A program made the translations under genes and the position numbers. Below, in pieces: positions 25,746 through 34,934 of a DNA stretch of 64,000 bases (positions are counted from its first letter, which is position 1; every line of letters begins with the position of its first letter). Under the pieces are notes generated by a model. The model worked only from the letters and a program-made list of their open reading frames with translations. It did no database searches and had not been told where the DNA came from. Origin of the DNA: Sphingopyxis fribergensis (GTDB lineage Bacteria > Pseudomonadota > Alphaproteobacteria > Sphingomonadales > Sphingomonadaceae); contig NZ_CP009122.1 of NCBI RefSeq assembly GCF_000803645.1, positions 4,440,501 to 4,504,500 of the forward strand, given 5' to 3'.

Positions 25746-27605
25746 TCAGCCTAGTCCAAAGGCGACGGCTGTCCAGTAAGTGATTCCGGCAGCGGCATAG
25801 GCGAGCAAGAACAAATAGCCAACCATGAACATCGGCCATTTCCATCCATTGGTCTCGCGCCGCGTGATCGCGATCGTCGAAATGCACTGCGGGGCAAAGA
25901 CGAACCAGGCGAGGAAGGCGAGCGCGGTCGCGATGCTCCAACGGCCAGCAATGCGGTCTCCGAGCGCCTCGGCCATCGCATCCTCGTCGCCCTCCGCGTC
26001 GATTGCGTTCGCGGTCGCCATCGCCGACACCGCAACCTCGCGCGCCGCCATCGCGGGGATCAGCGCAAGCGCGATGTCGTGGTTGAAACCGATCGGCTTG
26101 ACGACCACCTCGAGCGCGCTCGCGATCCGGCCGCCGGCGCTATATTCGACCTGGCTCTGGCCAGCGGGTGCCTGCGGAAAGGTCAGCAGCAGCCATAGGA
26201 CGACCGTCGTCGCGGCGATGATCGTGCCGGCGCGGCGGAGGAAAATCCACCCGCGCTGCCACAGCGCGATCGCGATATCGTTCAGCCGCGGCCACTGATA
26301 ACGCGGCATTTCCATCATGAAGCCTGTGGCATTGCCCTTGGTCACCGATCGGCGGAGCGCATAGGCGACAAGCAACGCGCCGACGATGCCGCTGATGAAC
26401 AATCCGAACAGCACGAGTCCCTGGAGCCCGATCGGCGTCCCGCCGACATTTTGCGCCGGGATGAAGGCGCCGATGATCAGCGTATAGACGGGCATGCGCG
26501 CCGAACAGGTCATCAGCGGCGCGATCAGGATCGTCGTCAGCCGGTCCTTTTCGTCGGGGATCGAGCGCGTCGCCATAATGCCGGGGACAGCGCAGGCGAA
26601 ACTCGACAGCAGCGGGATGAAGCCGCGCCCCGAGAGGCCAACCTTGCCCATCAGCCCGTCCATCAGAAAGGCCGCACGCGTCATATAGCCCGACGCCTCG
26701 AGTAGCAGGATGAAGAGGAAGAGGATCAGGATCTGCGGCAGGAAGACGACGACCGCGCCGACGCCCGCGAGCAGCCCCTCGACTACCAGCCCGCGCAGGA
26801 AATTGTCGGGGAAGGTGCCGACGACCCATGTCTGGATTACGCCGATCACGCCTTCGAGCGCGTCGGCGAACGGCGTCGCCCACGAAAAGACCGCCTGGAA
26901 CATCACGAACATCAACGCGACGAGAATGATCAGGCCGCCGACCGGGTGGAGCAGGACATTGTCAACGCGCTGGGTCCAGCGGCGCACGGGGGTTTCGTCG
27001 ACCGTCGCGACGCGCGCGATCGTGCGGGCGCGCTCATGTAGCGAGACGTCGTTGGCGGGCGCGGCGACAGCGGCGCGCGGCTGGTGCGACTGGATCGCGC
27101 CGTCGACTGCGGCAAGCAGTTCGCTGAGCCCGCGCTTGCGCACCGCCACCGTCGGCACCACCGGCACGCCCAGTTCTTTCGACAGGCGTTCGGCGTCGAG
27201 CGTCAGCCCGTCGCGTGTGGCGAGGTCGAGCATGTTGAGCGCGACCACCGTCGGCAAACCGAGCGCCAGCAGTTCGAGCGCGAAACAAAGATGATTGTCG
27301 AGGTTTGCGGCATCGACGACGATAATCAGCGCGTCGGGGCGCGTCTCGCCCGTCTGTTTGCCGAGGATCACGTCGCGCGTCACCGCCTCGTCGAGGCTCG
27401 CGGGGGTCAGGCTGTAGGTGCCGGGCAGGTCGATCAGCGAGATCGGTCGGCCATCGGCGAAGCTCGCATGCCCCGCCTTCCGTTCAACGGTGACGCCGGG
27501 ATAATTGGCGATTTTTTGCCGCGCGCCGGTCAGCGCGTTGAACAGGCTCGATTTGCCGGCATTGGGATTGCCGACGAGCGCGATCGAGGGAATGGCGGCG
27601 GTCAT
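25746..27605 (-). CDS. feoB: Ferrous iron transport protein B
   Basis: 619 residues. N-terminal G domain: G1 GNPNAGKSS, G3 DLPGTYSLTP, G4-type VALNMLDLA; followed by a helical regulatory domain and a membrane domain with two gate-like repeats (the first around LVVEGLLAGVGAVVVFLPQI, with the conserved CSARMP-containing segment). It imports Fe(II) across the inner membrane. Shorter than E. coli FeoB because of a smaller C-terminal region. ATG 27605 overlaps the feoA stop by four bases (ATGA). No feoC. Confidence 0.96.
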   Translation of the reverse strand: MTAAIPSIALVGNPNAGKSSLFNALTGARQKIANYPGVTVERKAGHASFADGRPISLIDLPGTYSLTPASLDEAVTRDVILGKQTGETRPDALIIVVDAANLDNHLCFALELLALGLPTVVALNMLDLATRDGLTLDAERLSKELGVPVVPTVAVRKRGLSELLAAVDGAIQSHQPRAAVAAPANDVSLHERARTIARVATVDETPVRRWTQRVDNVLLHPVGGLIILVALMFVMFQAVFSWATPFADALEGVIGVIQTWVVGTFPDNFLRGLVVEGLLAGVGAVVVFLPQILILFLFILLLEASGYMTRAAFLMDGLMGKVGLSGRGFIPLLSSFACAVPGIMATRSIPDEKDRLTTILIAPLMTCSARMPVYTLIIGAFIPAQNVGGTPIGLQGLVLFGLFISGIVGALLVAYALRRSVTKGNATGFMMEMPRYQWPRLNDIAIALWQRGWIFLRRAGTIIAATTVVLWLLLTFPQAPAGQSQVEYSAGGRIASALEVVVKPIGFNHDIALALIPAMAAREVAVSAMATANAIDAEGDEDAMAEALGDRIAGRWSIATALAFLAWFVFAPQCISTIAITRRETNGWKWPMFMVGYLFLLAYAAAGITYWTAVAFGLG

Positions 27606-27853
27606 GCGGTAATCGCCTCGATTTCGATCGCCGCGGCCTGGTTGCTGCGGATGATCACCTTCATGCGGCCGATCGTCAGCGCCAGCGGATCGCGCGAAAA
27701 AATGCTGCCGCGATGAAGCGGCATGATCTCGCACCCCTCCATTAGGCCGAATTCGCGCAGGCGCCGGCCTTCGTCGTCGGACATGGCATTCCAGTTGATA
27801 CGGGCGATCCGCACCGCGACGCCCAATGGCGCCTTGTCGAGCAAAGCTATCAT
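27602..27853 (-). CDS. feoA: Ferrous iron transport protein A
   Basis: 83 residues, an SH3-like cytoplasmic protein required for FeoB function. ALLDKAPLGVAVRIARIN, the LREFGLMEGCEI loop and PLALTIGRMKVIIR match the family. The ATG at 27853 has no Shine-Dalgarno and lies nine bases after TGATAAT, which can serve as a -10 element, so the message may be leaderless. A Fur-box-like sequence overlaps this site. Operon with feoB. Confidence 0.9.
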   Translation of the reverse strand: MIALLDKAPLGVAVRIARINWNAMSDDEGRRLREFGLMEGCEIMPLHRGSIFSRDPLALTIGRMKVIIRSNQAAAIEIEAITA

Positions 27854-27872
27854 TTGCTAGCGATTATCAATA
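27849..27872 (-). promoter_or_regulatory. Fur-box-like sequence over the feoA start
   Basis: The minus strand reads TTGATAATCGCTAGCAAATG across the start codon, and ATGATAG continues. GATAAT-like hexamers with an ATGATA partner resemble Fur boxes (consensus GATAATGATAATCATTATC), at good but not perfect match. The AT-rich patch contrasts with the flanks. Iron repression of feoAB is expected from the family; the site call is mine. Confidence 0.45.
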
Positions 27873-27918
27873 ACAGCGGGCGAGCGCCAGTCTTTAGATA
27901 CAATCGGCTTCGCGCCGC

Positions 27919-28584
27919 TCAGCGCCCCGGATAGCGTAGCCGCCCGACGAAGCGCGCAAGGCTGGGGCGTTCGATGCTGCGCGACGCGCGGCGATGTTTC
28001 CAGCTTTCGAAGCGCATCACCTGGTCGATCCGGCGCGCGAGGAAGGCGCGCGTATCGGCGAAACCCTCGCTTTCGTCGGTCAGGAACACCGCCATCGTCG
28101 AGCCATAGACGGCGCCAAGGATTACGCGCTTGCTGTAATGATTATAATCGGTCGCGGTGTCGCCTGCGAGCCGCCACATATGATCGGCGGCGCGCCAGCC
28201 GAGTTTGGCGGCGTGCGGCGCGTTGGTCGGGAGCGCGAGCAACGCGAGCGCGCGGCGCAGCGATTCGCGGTTCGGCGCGAGCAGATCGATGCGCGTCTCG
28301 ACCAGCGTCGTGATGCGTTCACGAATCTTGAGCGCGGCGAGTTTTTCGGCGGGCCAGCGCGCTTCCATCGCCGCGTCGATGTCGGCGAACCAGGCGTCGA
28401 TCATGTCGCGCCCGCCGCCGGGAAAGGCGAGCCGCGCGACGTCTGCATCGACGCCGACGCGCGCCGCGGCGTCGTCGAGCGCGGCGTCGCCAAAGCCGTC
28501 GAACGCCGCCGAGGCGGCGATCAGCGGCGCCAGCGCAGCGCGAATCTCGTCGAGGGTCGGGTCGGCGGGAAGGATTGAAGCCAT
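27919..28584 (-). CDS. COQ9-family ubiquinone biosynthesis protein
   Basis: 221 residues. Helical TetR-like fold of COQ9, a lipid-binding protein that helps the hydroxylation steps of ubiquinone synthesis. Family segments: FDGFGDAALDDAAARVGVDADVA and WRAADHMWRLAGDTATDYNHYSKR, the latter holding the conserved W-x-x-x-D-x-x-x-D-x-N-x-Y-x-K-R motif. Restricted in bacteria mostly to alphaproteobacteria. It follows a DMT transporter gene after four bases; feoA begins 65 bases downstream with its own promoter region. Confidence 0.92.
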   Translation of the reverse strand: MASILPADPTLDEIRAALAPLIAASAAFDGFGDAALDDAAARVGVDADVARLAFPGGGRDMIDAWFADIDAAMEARWPAEKLAALKIRERITTLVETRIDLLAPNRESLRRALALLALPTNAPHAAKLGWRAADHMWRLAGDTATDYNHYSKRVILGAVYGSTMAVFLTDESEGFADTRAFLARRIDQVMRFESWKHRRASRSIERPSLARFVGRLRYPGR

Positions 28585-28588
28585 AATG

Positions 28589-29491
28589 TCAGATAGGCCG
28601 CGCCGCGCGGTTCGGCAACCGGATCAGCACCAGCGCCGCGCCGACCATCATCCCGCCGAAAATATCGATGGCGGAAAGCGTCTCGCCGAACCCGATCCAG
28701 CCGCTGAGCGCGGCGACCGCAGGCTGGACCAGCAGGGTCAGCCCGATCACCAGCGGCGAGAAGCGCGGCAGCGACCAGATCATCAGCCCCTGCCCGACGA
28801 TCTGGCTGGTCAGCGCGAGCAGGATCAGCGGGGTCCAGTTTTGCGGCATTATCGTTTCGCCCAGCGCCAGCGCGGCGCCGAGCAGGATGGGAACGCAGAC
28901 CGTTGAGGCGATGGCAAGCGCGGTCCATGGCGCGAGCGTGCCGCGGACGCGCTGCATCAGGATGACATAGCCTGTATAGAGCACCCCCGCGAACAGGCTG
29001 AACAGGTCGCCGACGAGGTAGTCGGGCGACAATTCATAGCTCTGCCCCATGAGCAGCGCCGATCCGGCGAAGGCGAGCCATATGGCCGCCGCCTGCCATC
29101 CGCGCGGCAACCGGCGTGCCAGGATAACCCCCCAGATGACGAGCAGCAGGCTGGCGCAATTGCCGAACAGCGTCGCGTTGGCGACCTTGGTCTGGAGGAT
29201 GCCGAAATGCCAGGCGGCGAGGTCGAGCGCAAAGAAGATGCCCGCCATTGCGGCGACCAGCACCGCGGGGCGCGGTGGCGCCCGTCCGCCGGTTTCACGC
29301 CACGCGAAGATCAGCAGCAACGGCAGCGCGAGCGTCATCCGCCAGAAAGCCGAGGCGGTCGGACCCGTATCGGCCATGCGGACGAGCATTGCGCCGAGCG
29401 AGAGCGCAACATTGCCGCCGATCAGCGCGGCGAATGCCCAGCGATTGGCCGCGGTCGATACCTCGTCGATACTATCCATCTTCGCTGTCAT
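28589..29491 (-). CDS. EamA/DMT-family transporter
   Basis: 300 residues with about ten membrane helices in two EamA repeats of five (about 20-145 and 160-290), the arrangement of drug/metabolite transporters. Helices visible include FAALIGGNVALSLGAMLV, LVAAMAGIFFALDLAAW and VIGLTLLVQPAVAALSGWIG. Substrate unknown; relatives export amino acids, nucleobases or similar small molecules. Start ATG at 29491, or 29479 as an alternative. Four bases before the COQ9 gene. Confidence 0.88.
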   Translation of the reverse strand: MTAKMDSIDEVSTAANRWAFAALIGGNVALSLGAMLVRMADTGPTASAFWRMTLALPLLLIFAWRETGGRAPPRPAVLVAAMAGIFFALDLAAWHFGILQTKVANATLFGNCASLLLVIWGVILARRLPRGWQAAAIWLAFAGSALLMGQSYELSPDYLVGDLFSLFAGVLYTGYVILMQRVRGTLAPWTALAIASTVCVPILLGAALALGETIMPQNWTPLILLALTSQIVGQGLMIWSLPRFSPLVIGLTLLVQPAVAALSGWIGFGETLSAIDIFGGMMVGAALVLIRLPNRAARPI

Positions 29492-29604
29492 TTAGATTTT
29501 CTTTTGCTACGTACCATTGTGCCGGCACCGCTGCGTCCATAGCTTCGCGGGCCATAGCGACGACCGATGGGGCCGTCGCGAAGAAAGTGAAACGTGGAGG
29601 AACC

Positions 29605-30690
29605 ATGGCCGTATCACTATTCGATCCGATCAAATTGGGCGCGATCGACGCCCCCAACCGCATTGTCATGGCGCCGCTGACGCGCGGCCGCGCCGGGCCA
29701 GGCTTTGTCCCGAACGAGCTTGCGCTGGAATATTATCGCCAACGCGCTTCGGCCGGGCTGATCATTTCCGAAGCAACCGGCATTTCGCAGGAAGGCCTTG
29801 GCTGGCCGAGCGCGCCGGGCCTGTGGACCGAAGCGCAGGTCGAAGGCTGGAAGCCGGTGACCGATGCCGTACACGCCGCCGGCGGCCGCATCGTCGCGCA
29901 GCTCTGGCATATGGGCCGGCTTGTCCATTCGGTGTTCAACGATGGCAAGCCGCCGGTTTCTGCGTCGGCGACGACCGGCACTGGCCGCGCACATACGCCG
30001 GTCGGCCGCATGGACCTCGAGGAAGCGCGCCCGCTGCGCCTCGACGAAATCCCGCGCGTCATCGCCGATTATGTGAAAGCGGCCGAAAATGCGAAGAAGG
30101 CCGGTTTCGACGGGGTCCAGCTGCACGGCGCCAACGGCTATCTGATCGACCAGTTTCTGCGCGACGGGTCGAACCTGCGCGACGATGATTATGGTGGTTC
30201 GGTCGAAAATCGCATCCGCTTGCTGCGCGAAGTCACCGAATCCTTGATCGGTGTGTGGGGCAAGGACCGCGTCGCGGTGCGCCTGTCGCCCAATGGCGAG
30301 ACGCAGGGTGTTGACGACAGCGCGCCCGAAAAGCTGTTCCCGGCCGCCGCCGCGGCGCTGGACGCGCTCGGCATCGCCTTCCTCGAATTGCGCGAGCCGG
30401 GTCCCGAGGGCACCTTCGGGCGTACCGATGTGCCCAAGCAGTCGCCCGCGATCCGTGCGGCGTTCAAGGGCCCGCTGATCCTCAACAGCGACTATGACGT
30501 CGCGAAGGCCGAAGCCGCGCTGGCAGACGGCAGCGCCGACGCGATCGCCTTCGGGCGCCCGTTCATCGGCAACCCCGATCTCGTCGAACGCATCAAGAGC
30601 GGCGCCGAGTGGGCCGCCGACAATCCGCAGACTTGGTATTCGCCGGGCGCGGAAGGCTACACCGACTATCCTGCGCTGGTGAACGCATAA
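29605..30690 (+). CDS. Old yellow enzyme-type alkene reductase
   Basis: 361 residues, FMN-dependent (beta/alpha)8 barrel of the NemA/OYE group. Motifs: IVMAPLTRGRAG near the N-terminus, the substrate-binding WHMGR segment, FDGVQLHGANGYLIDQFL with the conserved His and Asn, and DDDYGGSVENRIRLL. It reduces activated C=C bonds of enones, nitro compounds or nitrate esters with NADPH; physiological substrate unknown. GGAGGA lies four bases before the ATG. Monocistronic in appearance. Confidence 0.94.
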   Translation: MAVSLFDPIKLGAIDAPNRIVMAPLTRGRAGPGFVPNELALEYYRQRASAGLIISEATGISQEGLGWPSAPGLWTEAQVEGWKPVTDAVHAAGGRIVAQLWHMGRLVHSVFNDGKPPVSASATTGTGRAHTPVGRMDLEEARPLRLDEIPRVIADYVKAAENAKKAGFDGVQLHGANGYLIDQFLRDGSNLRDDDYGGSVENRIRLLREVTESLIGVWGKDRVAVRLSPNGETQGVDDSAPEKLFPAAAAALDALGIAFLELREPGPEGTFGRTDVPKQSPAIRAAFKGPLILNSDYDVAKAEAALADGSADAIAFGRPFIGNPDLVERIKSGAEWAADNPQTWYSPGAEGYTDYPALVNA

Positions 30691-30726
30691 GGCATGGAAG
30701 ATCCGGGCGGCCGTGCGCCGTCCGGA

Positions 30727-31392
30727 TCAGCTCTTTTCGGCGAGCGCCTTATCGATGATGCCGGCTCCGATGGGGCCGAGGAAATTGCCGCCGAAGCGGA
30801 ACAGCACGAACGCGCCGGCGAAGAGCAGCAAGGGCTCGATAAAGCCCACGACGATTGCCGCGACGACAAGCGCAAAGAACAGCGTGACGAAGCCGCTACT
30901 CAATATTTGCTGACCCTTGGGACCCAGCTCGATGGTGCGTGGCCCCTTGGCATCCCACCATTTGGCGGTGACGATCGTCTTGCGGCCGTCGGCACGCGGC
31001 GCCGCGCGGCTCACGATCCGCGCGGGATCGGGGTTCGATTTCAGCGCGGGCCGATCGTTCGGCTGCTGATTCTTCCATGGCTGTTTGGTGCGCTCGGCAA
31101 CCACCCCCGCCCCGCGGTCCCTGCCGCTGTTTGTCGCGGGGGTGGACGCGGCAACCTGCTGCGTGGGCGCGGGACGCGCGCTCAACCCCGATTCGGCGCG
31201 CGCCGCGGTCGACATATCGGGGGCGGCGCTCGTCTTCGCGGGCCGGATAGCCTCGACGCCAAGATTCCGATCGTAAAGGTCCATGCGCTCGGCGGCGCTC
31301 AGCGGCGTCTGCCCGGTTTCCTTGTCAATGACCACCAGCCTCCCGCCGCGCTCGACGACGGAAAAACGGCTGGGAGGCGGGCGATCAACCAA
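30727..31392 (-). CDS. Hypothetical membrane protein at the end of the rib operon
   Basis: 221 residues. Residues 1-150 are hydrophilic and low in structure (Pro/Ala-rich, [20 protein letters not shown] near 145-164); two membrane helices follow, [20 protein letters not shown] and [20 protein letters not shown]. The start is a TTG at 31392 that overlaps the ribH 3' end by eight bases, with AAGGAA about 13 bases upstream. No known family recognised. Its position after ribH suggests co-transcription, not necessarily a role in flavin metabolism. Confidence 0.7.
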   Translation of the reverse strand: MVDRPPPSRFSVVERGGRLVVIDKETGQTPLSAAERMDLYDRNLGVEAIRPAKTSAAPDMSTAARAESGLSARPAPTQQVAASTPATNSGRDRGAGVVAERTKQPWKNQQPNDRPALKSNPDPARIVSRAAPRADGRKTIVTAKWWDAKGPRTIELGPKGQQILSSGFVTLFFALVVAAIVVGFIEPLLLFAGAFVLFRFGGNFLGPIGAGIIDKALAEKS

Positions 31393-31810
31393 TGCCGAAT
31401 TGTTCCTTCAGCGCGAGCATGGCAATCGCGGCCTTCGCCGCTTCGCCGCCCTTATCCTTGCGCGTCTTGTCGGCGCGCGCAAGCGCCTGTTCTTCATCCT
31501 CGACGGTGAGGATGCCATTGCCGATCGCGAGCCCGTCGAGGGTGAGCGCCATGATGCCGCGCGCGCTCTCGTTCGATACGACCTCGAAATGATATGTCTC
31601 GCCGCGGATCACGACGCCGAGCCCCACATAAGCGTCAAAACGCCCGGTTTCGGCGCCTAGCGAAATCGCCGCGGGGACTTCGAGCGCGCCGGGGACGGTC
31701 ACGGTCTCGTGGCTATGCCCCTCGGCCTCGAGCGCGCTGCGCACGCCGTCGAGCAGCATGTCGTTGAGGTGGCTGTAAAAACGGGCTTCGACGATCAGGA
31801 CATGCGCCAT
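31385..31810 (-). CDS. ribH: 6,7-dimethyl-8-ribityllumazine synthase
   Basis: 141 residues. Condenses 5-amino-6-ribitylaminouracil with dihydroxybutanone phosphate in the penultimate riboflavin step. The active-site stretch [16 protein letters not shown] holds the catalytic His, and the substrate-binding PGALEVP motif is present. The start overlaps the ribB stop by one base (TGATG-like junction at 31810), so ribB and ribH are translationally coupled. Confidence 0.97.
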   Translation of the reverse strand: MAHVLIVEARFYSHLNDMLLDGVRSALEAEGHSHETVTVPGALEVPAAISLGAETGRFDAYVGLGVVIRGETYHFEVVSNESARGIMALTLDGLAIGNGILTVEDEEQALARADKTRKDKGGEAAKAAIAMLALKEQFGIG

Positions 31811-33084
31811 CAGGCTTCTCCGGGAATGGGGCGTTCGCCGACGACCGACAGGCCATAGCCTTCGAGCCCGACGATATTGCTGTGGGTGGGGGTGAGCAGT
31901 TCCATCGCATGGACGCCGAGGTCGGCGAGAATCTGCGCGCCGATGCCATAGGTGCGAAGGTCCATGCCGCCGGTCGGCGCCGGGGTCGCATCGGCGTCGG
32001 CCGACCCAGGCAGCGGGCGCATCAGCATCACGATGACGCCCGAACCGGCCTCGCCGATCGCGTCCATCGTGCGTTGCAGGCGGCGCTTCTTCGGACCCGG
32101 ACGACCCATGATGTCGTCAAAGATCGACACCGGATGCATGCGGACCAGCGTCACGCCCTCGGGGTCCACCGGGCCCTTTTGCAGGACCAGATTGACGCTG
32201 CCGTCGATCTTGTTGCGATAGGATTTGAGGCGCCATTCGCCGCCATAGTCCGATTCGAACGGCTCGTCGGACACGCATTCGACCAGCCGGTCGCTGCGGC
32301 TGCGATAGGCGATCAGGTCGGCGATCGTGCCGATCTTCAGCCCGTGGCGCCTCGCGAAGGGGATCAGATCGTCAAGCCGCGCCATCGTGCCGTCGTCGTT
32401 CATGATCTCGCAGATCACGCCCGAGGGGTTGAGCCCGGCAAGCCGCGCGATGTCGACCGACGCCTCGGTATGGCCGGCGCGCACGAGCACACCGCCGTCG
32501 CGCGCGATCAGCGGAAAGATATGGCCGGGGGTGACGATATCGTCCCGCGTCTTGCCGGCGTCGATCGCGACCGCCACGGTGCGCGCGCGATCGCCCGCCG
32601 AAATACCCGTGGTGACGCCCTCGCGCGCTTCGATCGAGGTGGTGAAGGCGGTTTCGTGCCGCGTGCCGTTCTGGCGGCTCATCAGCTCAAGCCCGAGCGT
32701 GTCGACGCGCGCCTTGGTGAGCGTCAGGCAGATCAGCCCGCGGCCGTGCGTCGCCATGAAGTTGATCGCATCGGGGGTCGCCATCTGCGCGGGGATGACC
32801 AGGTCGCCTTCATTCTCACGATCCTCGTCGTCGACAAGGATGAACATGCGGCCGTTGCGCGCCTCGGCGATAATCTCTTCGGGGCTCGCCATCGGTGACA
32901 GGTCGCTGCCGTTCGCGAGCCAATTCTCGAGCTTGCGCAGCGTCTCGGCGGTGGGGTTCCAGCCCGGCGAATCGAGATCGCGCAGGCTGTTCGCGTGAAG
33001 ACCCGCGGCGCGAGCGAGGCCCGAGCGTGACATGGTTCCGTCGTCGACGATGGCGCGGATGCGTTCGATGAGCTGTGTAGACAT
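31810..33084 (-). CDS. ribB: 3,4-dihydroxy-2-butanone 4-phosphate synthase with N-terminal HTH and degenerate cyclohydrolase half
   Basis: About 424 residues in three parts. Residues 1-60 form an XRE-like helix-turn-helix ([20 protein letters not shown] and [13 protein letters not shown]). Residues about 65-270 are the synthase, with the metal loop [10 protein letters not shown] and [20 protein letters not shown]. The rest resembles the GTP cyclohydrolase II half of RibBA, but no Cys cluster (C-x2-G-x7-C-x-C) is present, so that activity is probably lost. It makes the four-carbon unit of riboflavin. ATG 33084 and ATG 33093 both lack a ribosome-binding site. Palindromes lie directly upstream. 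Confidence 0.92.
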   Translation of the reverse strand: MSTQLIERIRAIVDDGTMSRSGLARAAGLHANSLRDLDSPGWNPTAETLRKLENWLANGSDLSPMASPEEIIAEARNGRMFILVDDEDRENEGDLVIPAQMATPDAINFMATHGRGLICLTLTKARVDTLGLELMSRQNGTRHETAFTTSIEAREGVTTGISAGDRARTVAVAIDAGKTRDDIVTPGHIFPLIARDGGVLVRAGHTEASVDIARLAGLNPSGVICEIMNDDGTMARLDDLIPFARRHGLKIGTIADLIAYRSRSDRLVECVSDEPFESDYGGEWRLKSYRNKIDGSVNLVLQKGPVDPEGVTLVRMHPVSIFDDIMGRPGPKKRRLQRTMDAIGEAGSGVIVMLMRPLPGSADADATPAPTGGMDLRTYGIGAQILADLGVHAMELLTPTHSNIVGLEGYGLSVVGERPIPGEA

Positions 33085-33096
33085 GAAAACCATGTC

Positions 33097-33134
33097 TCAC
33101 ATCATAATGTGATTGTCAATCCCAACATCACATC
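33097..33134 (-). promoter_or_regulatory. Palindromic repeats between ank gene and ribB
   Basis: TCACAT (33097-33102) and ATGTGA (33107-33112) are inverted arms around CATA; a further CATCACATC lies at 33126-33134, so three copies of the same heptamer GATGTGA or its complement occur in 38 bases. The minus strand has TATGAT here, a good -10 element about 15 to 25 bases before the ribB start. The layout suits an operator; the HTH at the N-terminus of RibB itself is an obvious candidate binder, but that is inference. There is no space for an FMN riboswitch. Confidence 0.5.
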
Positions 33135-33141
33135 GAGCCTG

Positions 33142-33762
33142 TCAATTGGGCCCGAAAGTAGGGCCCAGGTCGCGGACCGGGCCGTCGGCCTTCGCGTCGA
33201 GCAGCGCGACGATCTGCCCCGTGCGATCATCGCGCTTGGCATAGGCGCGCGCCGACATGCCCGCGACATGGTCGGCCTTGTCGGGGTTGGCGCCGCGTTT
33301 CATGAGCAGGCGGACCATCGCGACATTCTTCGACTGCACCGCCAGGATCAGCGCGGTTTCGCCGCGCCGGTTCGTCTGGTCGACCGGCGCCTTGTCGTTG
33401 AGGAGTTCCTCGGCGCCGTCGGTAAAATTGATCAGCGCGGCGTGCATCAGCGGCGTAACCCCTTGGCGATCGCCGATCGACGGGTCGGCGTCCTTGCCAA
33501 GAAGGAAGCGCAACCAGCTGATATCGCGGCGCTTAGTGACGATGATCAGTGCGGTTTCGCCGGTGTCGGGATTGCGCGTGTTGACGAACGAGGGGTCATC
33601 CTTCAGCGCATCGGTCGCCTTGGTTCCGTCGCGGCTGTCGACGGCCTGCAAAAAGGCATAGCCGCCGCGGAACTGCGCCTGTGCGGGACTGAGCAGAAGG
33701 CCCGTCGCTGCAGCCAGTGTGACAAGGAAAAAGGCGAGGCGAAACTCCGCGCGTCGGAACAT
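33142..33762 (-). CDS. Exported ankyrin-repeat protein
   Basis: 206 residues. Signal peptide: basic start MFRRAEFR, hydrophobic FFLVTLAAATGLLLS, cleavage after AQA near 29. About four ankyrin repeats follow (for example TGETALIIVTKRRDISWLRF, GVTPLMHAALINFTDGAEEL and GETALILAVQSKNVAMVRLL). ATG 33762 was chosen for the signal peptide; the longer open frame runs antisense into the SCO gene. A periplasmic protein-binding role is likely; partner unknown. 57 bases upstream of ribB on the same strand. Confidence 0.85.
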   Translation of the reverse strand: MFRRAEFRLAFFLVTLAAATGLLLSPAQAQFRGGYAFLQAVDSRDGTKATDALKDDPSFVNTRNPDTGETALIIVTKRRDISWLRFLLGKDADPSIGDRQGVTPLMHAALINFTDGAEELLNDKAPVDQTNRRGETALILAVQSKNVAMVRLLMKRGANPDKADHVAGMSARAYAKRDDRTGQIVALLDAKADGPVRDLGPTFGPN

Positions 33763-33849
33763 GTCTGGGCGACCCCTGGGGCAATTTGTCCGCCGCTGAG
33801 GCGACGACAATGGTTGATTTTCCATGGCTAGCCGATCAAGGCTGGCGGC

Positions 33850-34494
33850 ATGATGAATATCGCAAATATGGGACAAAGGTTCGTCCGCGCAAGCCTGATG
33901 ATTGCTTTCGGTGCCGCGCTCGCGGGTTGCAGCGGCGGCGGCGATGCGCCGCCCGCGAAGCCGCCGCTCGAAGGCGCGCGCATCGGCGGCCCCTTCACGC
34001 TCACCGATCAGAACGGCAAGACCGTCCGCGACACCGACTTTGCGGGCAAATATCGTCTCGTCTATTTCGGCTACAGCTTTTGCCCCGACATCTGTCCGGT
34101 CGACCTGCAAAAGCTGATGCGCGGGCTGTCGCAGTTCGAAAAGATCGATGCCGCGCGCGGTGCGAAGGTCGTGCCGATGTTCATCACCGTCGATCCGGCG
34201 CGTGATACGCCCGAAGCGCTCAAACCCTTCGTGGCGCGCTATCATCCGCGCCTGCTCGGCCTCACCGGCACGCCGGAACAGATCGCCGCGGTCGCGAAAG
34301 CCTATGTGGTGACTTATAACAAGGTGCCGGGTTCGGCGCCCGACCGCTATCTGATGGCGCACAGCCAGCTCGCTTTCCTGATGGATCCGGCGGGCAAGCC
34401 GGTCGCACTGCTGCCGCTCGACGATCCGTCGTCCGATATCGACGAGGGCGCGCCCGCGGCGGTCGCCGCAGAGCTGGCGAAATGGGTCAAGTGA
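33850..34494 (+). CDS. SCO1/SenC-family copper chaperone lipoprotein
   Basis: 214 residues. Lipobox LAGC with Cys27, then a thioredoxin fold. The copper ligands are Cys78 and Cys82 (CPDIC) and His171 (LMAHSQ), all intact. SCO proteins deliver copper to the CuA site of cytochrome c oxidase and act as thiol reductants in the periplasm. No cytochrome oxidase genes are nearby. The stop overlaps the following ATG by one base (TGATG). Confidence 0.95.
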   Translation: MMNIANMGQRFVRASLMIAFGAALAGCSGGGDAPPAKPPLEGARIGGPFTLTDQNGKTVRDTDFAGKYRLVYFGYSFCPDICPVDLQKLMRGLSQFEKIDAARGAKVVPMFITVDPARDTPEALKPFVARYHPRLLGLTGTPEQIAAVAKAYVVTYNKVPGSAPDRYLMAHSQLAFLMDPAGKPVALLPLDDPSSDIDEGAPAAVAAELAKWVK

Positions 34495-34934
34495 TGGAGC
34501 GCGAGGCGCAGCCCTTCTGGGAAGCGCCGCTTACCTCTCTCGATGCCGGCCAATGGGAGGCTTTGTGCGACGGCTGCGGCAAATGCTGCCTGCACAAGCT
34601 CGAGGATGAGGATACGGGCCGCATCTATCCGACTAATGTCGCGTGCCGCTTGCTCGACCTCACCACCGCGCGCTGCGGCGATTACAAGCACCGCCGCCGC
34701 CACGTCCCCGACTGCCTGACGCTGACCAAGGCGAAGGTTGCCGACATCGAATGGCTGCCGCAGACCTGTGCCTATCGCCTGCGCGCCGAAGGCGAACCAC
34801 TGCCCGACTGGCATTATCTCGTCTGCGGCGATCGCGATGCGGTGCACCGCGCGGGCGAGTCGATCGTCGGCTGGACGGTTGGCGAGGATATGGCCGGGCC
34901 GCTGGAAAACCACCTTGTCGAACGCGTCGTCTGA
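34494..34934 (+). CDS. YcgN-like cysteine cluster protein (UPF0260)
   Basis: 146 residues. A cysteine cluster near the N-terminus (LCDGCGKCCLHKLEDEDTG) plus further Cys in VACRLLDL, ARCGDY, PDCLTL and QTCAYRL match the UPF0260/YkgJ-like family, thought to bind metal or iron-sulfur. Function unknown. Start ATG at 34494 is fused to the SCO stop codon, so coupling is probable; an in-frame ATG 12 bases earlier is less likely. Confidence 0.9.
   Translation: MEREAQPFWEAPLTSLDAGQWEALCDGCGKCCLHKLEDEDTGRIYPTNVACRLLDLTTARCGDYKHRRRHVPDCLTLTKAKVADIEWLPQTCAYRLRAEGEPLPDWHYLVCGDRDAVHRAGESIVGWTVGEDMAGPLENHLVERVV

Noticed and set aside
33094..33141. FMN riboswitch upstream of ribB
   Set aside because: Only about 48 bases separate the ribB start from the ank stop codon, too few for the element, and no RFN helices are recognisable.
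33142..34362. Extended ankyrin protein frame reaching into the SCO gene
   Set aside because: The upstream part is antisense to a certain SCO gene; the signal peptide at 33762 marks the real start.
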